Part shown: positions 58,690 to 64,000 of the stretch, piece after piece
How positions within the stretch are numbered: the stretch's first letter is position 1
Layout of the letters: each line of letters starts with the position of its first letter
Assembly: GCF_021730395.1 (NCBI RefSeq)
Contig: NC_069377.1
Location: 47,012,501-47,076,500 of the forward strand
From: Mercenaria mercenaria
Lineage: Eukaryota; Mollusca; Bivalvia; Venerida; Veneridae
DNA length: 64,000 nucleotides
Direction of reading: 5' to 3'
The notes under the pieces: generated by a model
Database searches by the model: none
Told to the model about the DNA's origin: nothing
What the model saw: the letters and a program-made list of their open reading frames with translations, nothing else
Translations under genes and position numbers: made by a program

Positions 58690-59195
58690 TGACAGATTTG
58701 AATGAAAATTAGACACATTGTTTAATGAGTAGTTCAGTTAAATAAACATAACAGCGATATCAACTGTGTGTACATTCATTGAGCCATATGACAGTTCAAA
58801 TAAGGTAACCTAAAAATAAAACGTCACAGAATGGATGCAACTTGGTGTTGGTTTCTATGTGGAAAGTACTCCCATCTGCAGTATTAAACAATTTTGTCTT
58901 TAATTGGTGTCATAATTGACATCACAAACCTGATATAGAATTAACATGTTCATACTGAAAATATTGACGGATGTTTTATTTCATCTAAACATAGCTGAAC
59001 ATTCAGAATATGATACTTTGAATTTCTGCTGTGACGAATTTACTAATTATGTGACTTTTAATTCAAAGGTTACCTTATTGTTACCATTACGGTTAAATGA
59101 ATATAATTCAGGCTATGGTCATTTTTATGGGGTTTTTTTAAATAAAATAATCATTAAACATTGTGTAGAACATCATTCAAATCTGTCACAATTTG
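58690..59195. mobile_element. Foldback MITE of about 500 bp
   Basis: The left 'gacagatttgaatga' and 'acacattgtttaatga' pair with the right 'tcattaaacattgtgt' and 'tcattcaaatctgtc'. The inner 'aaggtaacct' pairs with 'aggttacctt'. A plus frame at 58946-59230 is a by-product. Confidence 0.55.
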
Positions 59196-60239
59196 GCGAT
59201 AAAAGAAAAAAAAAACAGGTGTGGAGTTAGAAAAGTTGTTGAGATTATTATTAATAAATGCACTATTTTGCTTTGTTTTGGTACCTTAGAAGTCATTTTC
59301 AAAAGTTCATATTTAACTTTGACATGTCTGTGACCTTGAAATTACATTAAAATAACCCTTGGAAACGACAGTACCAGAAATATTTTTGCAATTGATCCAC
59401 ATATATAAATTGGCAAACATGTCAAGTATAACACACTTTGGCATCGTATGCCACTTTTCCTAGATATATATTATTCTATATAACATATACATGTATATAT
59501 TATTTATATATTTTTAATATTATCATCAGTTTTATTTATAAAATACAAAAGGGCGTTGAAAAACAATATTTAAACCAATTTAGATGTTTATATGAAAATA
59601 AAACGAGTGAACAACGGTATAGTTTATTTGTAAATGCACTCATTTTACCTTTGACCCCATTATACTGTAATGAGGAACCCCACAAGGCGACAGCCCCTTT
59701 TAAATTTAATGTTTGATCCTAAGGAACACTTTTATAATAATATCTGAGCATTAACAAAAAATGCCATCATAAGTCACATTTTCCTGAGATATTGGCAGAC
59801 TAGTAACAAAACTGTGTTTATAATTGAATGTATCATTTTATCGAATAACTGTGTAACGATTCCCTAAAGCTATCTTTATGCAAAGATTTTTTTTAAATAT
59901 GGAATAAGATGGACTTGTAAGCTATAAAGGAAGACACGTCAATTGATATTTTGCAAATAGTTATTGCTCAATATTAGTTTACCACTGCCTTAAAATAACT
60001 ATATAAGCATGCCAAATGATAGAACTTTCAAAGACCTTTCCAACTATATACTTCTTATACTTGTTTAAAATACTTTTAAAGATTAGAACAATTTTCTGAT
60101 TTCCAGTTGCCACTTTTCAAAACTTATCTGTATTACCCTTTTCAGTAGTTTTATTACCAAAGTACGCATATGAAGTATACATTAGTACAAAGACAGTTTT
60201 TGGTCTATTTATGTTTAATCAATTCTCGAAATTAAATTG

Positions 60240-61190
60240 TTCAACTCAGAATATGTGTTGTCGTAGTGCTGATTCATCGTCCAATGGCATCTGTAGGTAT
60301 GGCTTCAAAAGATGTGCTAATTCTTTGAATTCCTCACAGTGCCTATTTGGATATGAATACAAACTTTGCAAACTTTTACGTCACTCAAGTCTTTTGCAGT
60401 GCCGATGTCGTTAATTTCAAACAGATCTGGTATAAAGAACAGCGTATCAGGTTTTCCACCAATAACCTGAGAACTGGTTTGTTCCCTTATCTCGTGAACG
60501 TTCCATTACTGTGCAATCCGGTCTAACTCGGTTTGTATGAGATCCATAAAACAAATTTTAAGTTCTCACATTGTATTGCGTCCAATTCATTGAATGTCCC
60601 TTTATCGCGTAAGTCTTTCCAGATTTTATTTGAAAAAAGGTTAATCCACCAATGGACTATATTTTGTCATAATGTACCCCACCACTTCACAATGCACTGG
60701 TTAGATGTGCTTTTTCCAACTACAACGCAAACGGATCAGCAGCATCATATCGGACGTATTGCTGCAAAAGTAAAGCAATGGAGTTTTCGGTGCCACCATC
60801 AGAACTTGGTATTCGAGTATTCGAGGGACTTTTTATGCTCATTCAATGCATCTATATTGCAAACAAGTGTGGGTCATTATTTAAGTCCAAAATCTCTAAC
60901 CATATTATTTTTCTACTAAACCCATCCACCGCACCATGAATACAAAATCCATATGGTTTAGTTAGTCGTAACCGTCTATATGCCATATAAAATTGGGTCC
61001 TTTGGCACAGTTGACGCACCGGTGGAGACGATGTGCTTTCTGCAGCTCAACACCAACTGGATCCAGCGCTGTCATTATTTCCATGACGTCGTCCCTTTTG
61101 ACGCACAGATGTTAAAGCCTTCCGTAAAGTACTCTACAATGAACATAGTTTTGTCGGTTATAGATATTGATGGTAACTACCTGGGCTCAG
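60240..61190 (-). pseudogene. Integrase-type (rve-like) transposase fossil
   Basis: Pieces of a DDE integrase-core protein are readable on the minus strand, including 'HIDGYD', 'YGFCIHGAVDGFSRK' and a WW-containing C-terminal part. These belong to a family of integrase-like proteins found in many animal genomes and spread by DNA transposons. The copy is clearly broken in several places and looks old. No terminal repeats were identified around it. Which transposon superfamily it belongs to cannot be settled from the fragment. Confidence 0.6.
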
Positions 61191-61673
61191 TAGCTTGATA
61201 ATACCGAGCAGTATTATGAAGCAGACACAAAACACCATCCAATTTTTCATCTTCATATTTTTCAGTCTAGTAGATGAGTCTGAAATACATGTTTATCTAT
61301 GATATTAATCTCTGCATGGTACAAAATAGGTACAATTATTAAGTCAAAAGTATTCCAGATCACTGACACTTGGGGTTCGGACCCCCACATTACCCTATTC
61401 ACCTCCGCTCCCGGTTAAATTTAGCCAATATTTTTTAGCAGTTTACCATGTATTGAGCATAGGTGACGATCATAAAACGCATTTTGTAACATTTCAGCGT
61501 GTAATTTCTTTTAAATTTATTTTTACCATCAATGCTCTCAATATGACAAAATTTGAAACATTGCACGAACAATGGGAACACTTGCTTGCGCTGGACCCTC
61601 GCTTTGTATAGCGCATGTCATAAACCTGATACCAAAATTGATTCTCGTACGGCTGTGTTAAACCAGATCATCA
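61191..61673. other. No feature recognised
   Basis: Spacer between the transposase fossil and the terminal tandem element; no gene or repeat identified. Confidence 0.45.
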
Positions 61674-64000
61674 CTTTTTAGCTCACCTGTCACAAAGTGA
61701 CAAGGTGAGCTTTTGTGATCGCGCGGTGTCCGTCGTCCGTCCGTGCGTCCGTGCGTGCGTCCGTAAACTTTTGCTTGTGACCACTCTAGAGGTCACATTT
61801 TTCATAGGATCTTTATGAAAGTTGGTCAGAATGTTCATCTTGATGATATCTAGGTCAAGTTTAAAACTGGGTCACGTGCCGTCAAATACTAGGTCAGTAG
61901 GTCTTAAAATAGAAAAACTTTGTGACCTCTCTAGAGGCCATATATTTCACAAGATCTTCATGAAAATTGGTCAGAATATTCTCCTTGATGATATTTAGGT
62001 CAAGTTCGAAACTGGGTCACGTGCCATCAAGAACGAAGTCAGTAGGTCTAAAAATAGAAAAACCATGTGACCTCACTAGAGGCCATATATTTCATAAGAT
62101 CTTCATGAAAATTAGTCAAAATGTTCACCTTGATGATATCTAGGTCAAGTTTGAAACTGGGTCACGTGTCGTCAAAAACCAGGTCAGTAGGTTAAATAAT
62201 AGAAAAACCTTGTGACCTCTCTAAAGGCCATATTTTTCATGGGATCTGTATGAAAACTGGTCTGAATGTTCATCTTGACGATATCTAGGTCAAGTTCGAA
62301 ACTGGGTTACGTGCAGTTAAAAACTAGGTCAGTAGGTCTAAAAATAGAAAAACCTTGTGACCTCTCTAGAGGCCATATATTTCATGAGATCTTCATGAAA
62401 ATTAGGCCGCATGTCCATCTTGATGATATCTAGATGAAGTTCGAAACTGGGTCACGTGCCTTGAAAAACTAGATCAGTAGGTCAAATAATAGAAAAACAT
62501 TGTGACCTTTCTAAAGGCCATATTTTTCATGGGATCTGTATGAAAGTTGGTCTGAATATTTACCTTGTTGATATCTAGGTCAAGTTTGAAACTGGGTCAT
62601 GTGCGGTCAAAAACCAGGTCAGTAGGTCTAAAAATAGAAAAACCTTGTGACCTCTCTAGAGGCCATATATTTCATGAGATCTTCATGAAAATTGGTGAAA
62701 ATGTTCACCTTGATGATATCTAGGTCAAGTTTGAAAGTGGGTTACGTGCCTTTAAAAACTAGGTCAGTAGGTCAAATAATAGAAAAAACTTGTGACCTCT
62801 CTGGAGGCCTTATTTTTCAATGGATCTTCATGAAAGTTAGTCTGAATGTTCACCTTGATGATATCTAGTTCAAGTTCGAAAGTGGGTCACGTGCCTTGAA
62901 AAACTAGATCAGTAGGTCAAATAATAGAAAAACATTGTGACCTTTCTAAAGGCCATATTTTTCATGGGATCTGTATGAAAGTTGGTCTGAATATTTACCT
63001 TGTTGATATCTAGGTCAAGTTTGAAACTGGGTCACGTGCGGTCAAAAACCAGGTCAGTAGGTCTAAAAATAGAAAAACCTTGTGACCTCTCTAGAGGCCA
63101 TATATTTCATGAGATCTTCATGAAAATTGGTGAAAATGTTCACCTTGTTGATACCTAGGTCAAGTTTGAAAGTGGGTTACGTGCCTTTAAAAACTAGGTC
63201 AGTAGGTCAAATAATAGAAAAAACTTGTGACCTCTCTGGAGGCCTTATTTTTCAATGGATCTTCATGAAAGTTAGTCTGAATGTTCACCTTGATGATATC
63301 TAGTTCAAGTTCGAAAGTGGGTCACGTGCCATCAAAAACTAGGTCAGTAGGTCAAATAATAGAAAAACCTTGTGACCTCTCTAAAAGCCATTTTTTCATG
63401 GGATCTGTATGAAAATTTGTCTGAATGTTCATCTTGATGATATCTAGTCAAGTTCGAAACTGGGTCATGTGCAGTCAAACACTAGGTCAGTAGGTCAAAA
63501 AATAGAAAAACATTGTGACCTCTCTAGAGGCCATACTTGTGAATGGATCTCCATAAAAATTGGTCAGAATGTTCACCTTGATGATATCTAGGTCAAGTTT
63601 GAAAGTGGGTTACGTGCCCTAAAAAACTAGGTCAGTAGGTCAAATAATAAAAAAACTTTGTGACCTCTCTAGAGGCCATACTTTTTATGTGATCTGTATG
63701 AAAGTTGGTCTGAATGTTTATCTTGATGATATCTAGGTCAAGTTTGAAACTGGGTCAACTGCGGTCAAAAAATAGGTCAGTAGGTCTAAAATTATTAAAA
63801 TCTTTTGACCCCTCTAGAGGCCATATTTTTCAATGGATCTTCATGAAAATTGATCTGAATTTTCACCTTGATGATATCTATGTCAGTTTCGAAACTGGGT
63901 CACGTGCGGTTAAAAACTAGGCCAGTAGGTATAAAAATAGAAAAACCTTGTGACCTCTCTAGAGGCCATATTTTTCATGAGATCTTCGTGAAAATTAGTG
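61674..64000 (+). mobile_element. Helentron-like tandem element with 145-bp units, runs off the window
   Basis: It opens with the hairpin AGCTCACCTGTCAC..GTGACAAGGTGAGCT and a 'cgtccgtccgtgcgtccg' run. At least fifteen units of 145 bp follow; 'gacctct' recurs at 61924, 62069, 62214 and 62359. A block of three units is repeated at +435 bp (62461 against 62896) almost unchanged. The 3' end is not in the window. Confidence 0.75.

Larger units (their letters stand above)
55565..60142. mobile_element. Large element with about 0.5-kb inverted arms
   Basis: The left arm (55565-56050) and right arm (59650-60142) are diverged inverted copies. Shared points include 'ggcattttttgttaatgc' (55958) against 'gcattaacaaaaaatgcc' (59750), 'ggggctgtcgcctt' against 'aaggcgacagcccc', and the outer 'cgataagtttg' against 'caaaacttatctg'. 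The 3.6-kb centre has no recognisable transposase and holds a SINE and a foldback MITE. Its exact ends are uncertain. Confidence 0.55.

Overview
This is eukaryotic, AT-rich, intron-bearing DNA packed with repeats. No prokaryotic gene organisation is seen. Several repeat families look like those of marine bivalves, probably a venerid clam. They include tandem-repeat elements opening AGCTCACCTGTCAC, a tRNA-headed SINE starting GCCCGCTTAGCTCAG, and palindromic MITEs around AGCCGTGCCATGG. The assignment rests on recognising the families, not on a search.

Two host genes can be reconstructed exon by exon. The first is on the minus strand between 13489 and 5751. It encodes a signal peptide plus a Cys-loop-receptor ligand-binding domain that ends in a stop codon just before the first membrane segment, which is the architecture of molluscan acetylcholine-binding proteins (AChBP). 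Four coding exons and a TATA-like box are visible; one short exon for the first beta strand was not found. The second is on the plus strand at 32136-41610. It is a complete eight-exon, 257-residue Myb/SANT-like DNA-binding protein related to the Myb-like proteins of PIF/Harbinger transposons. Every splice junction keeps frame. Upstream of it lie a dense cluster of GTCGYAG motifs and CRE and ETS-like sites.

The rest is mobile and tandem DNA. About ten copies of a long element with hairpin ends and a central satellite (unit about 97-165 bp) recur at 1-2943, 22.1-22.9, 37.0-38.6, 38.9-40.5, 41.6-42.7, 54.2-55.1 and 61.7-64.0 kb. They resemble Helentron-associated (pearl/HINE-like) elements. A 46-bp satellite fills 42.7-45.5 and 50.8-51.6 kb. 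Between its two blocks lies a 3.5-kb APE-type LINE whose ORF carries a 2A-like motif before the endonuclease. Other features are a Mutator-like insertion with a 9-bp target duplication and a matching empty site elsewhere in the window, two multi-kilobase elements with 0.5-0.8-kb inverted arms, several MITEs, three or four tRNA-derived SINE heads, two LINE 3' ends, and a decayed integrase-type transposase fossil at 60.2-61.2 kb.

Most of 14-32 kb and 42-64 kb has no recognisable host gene. One candidate orphan exon is noted at 52.1-52.2 kb.
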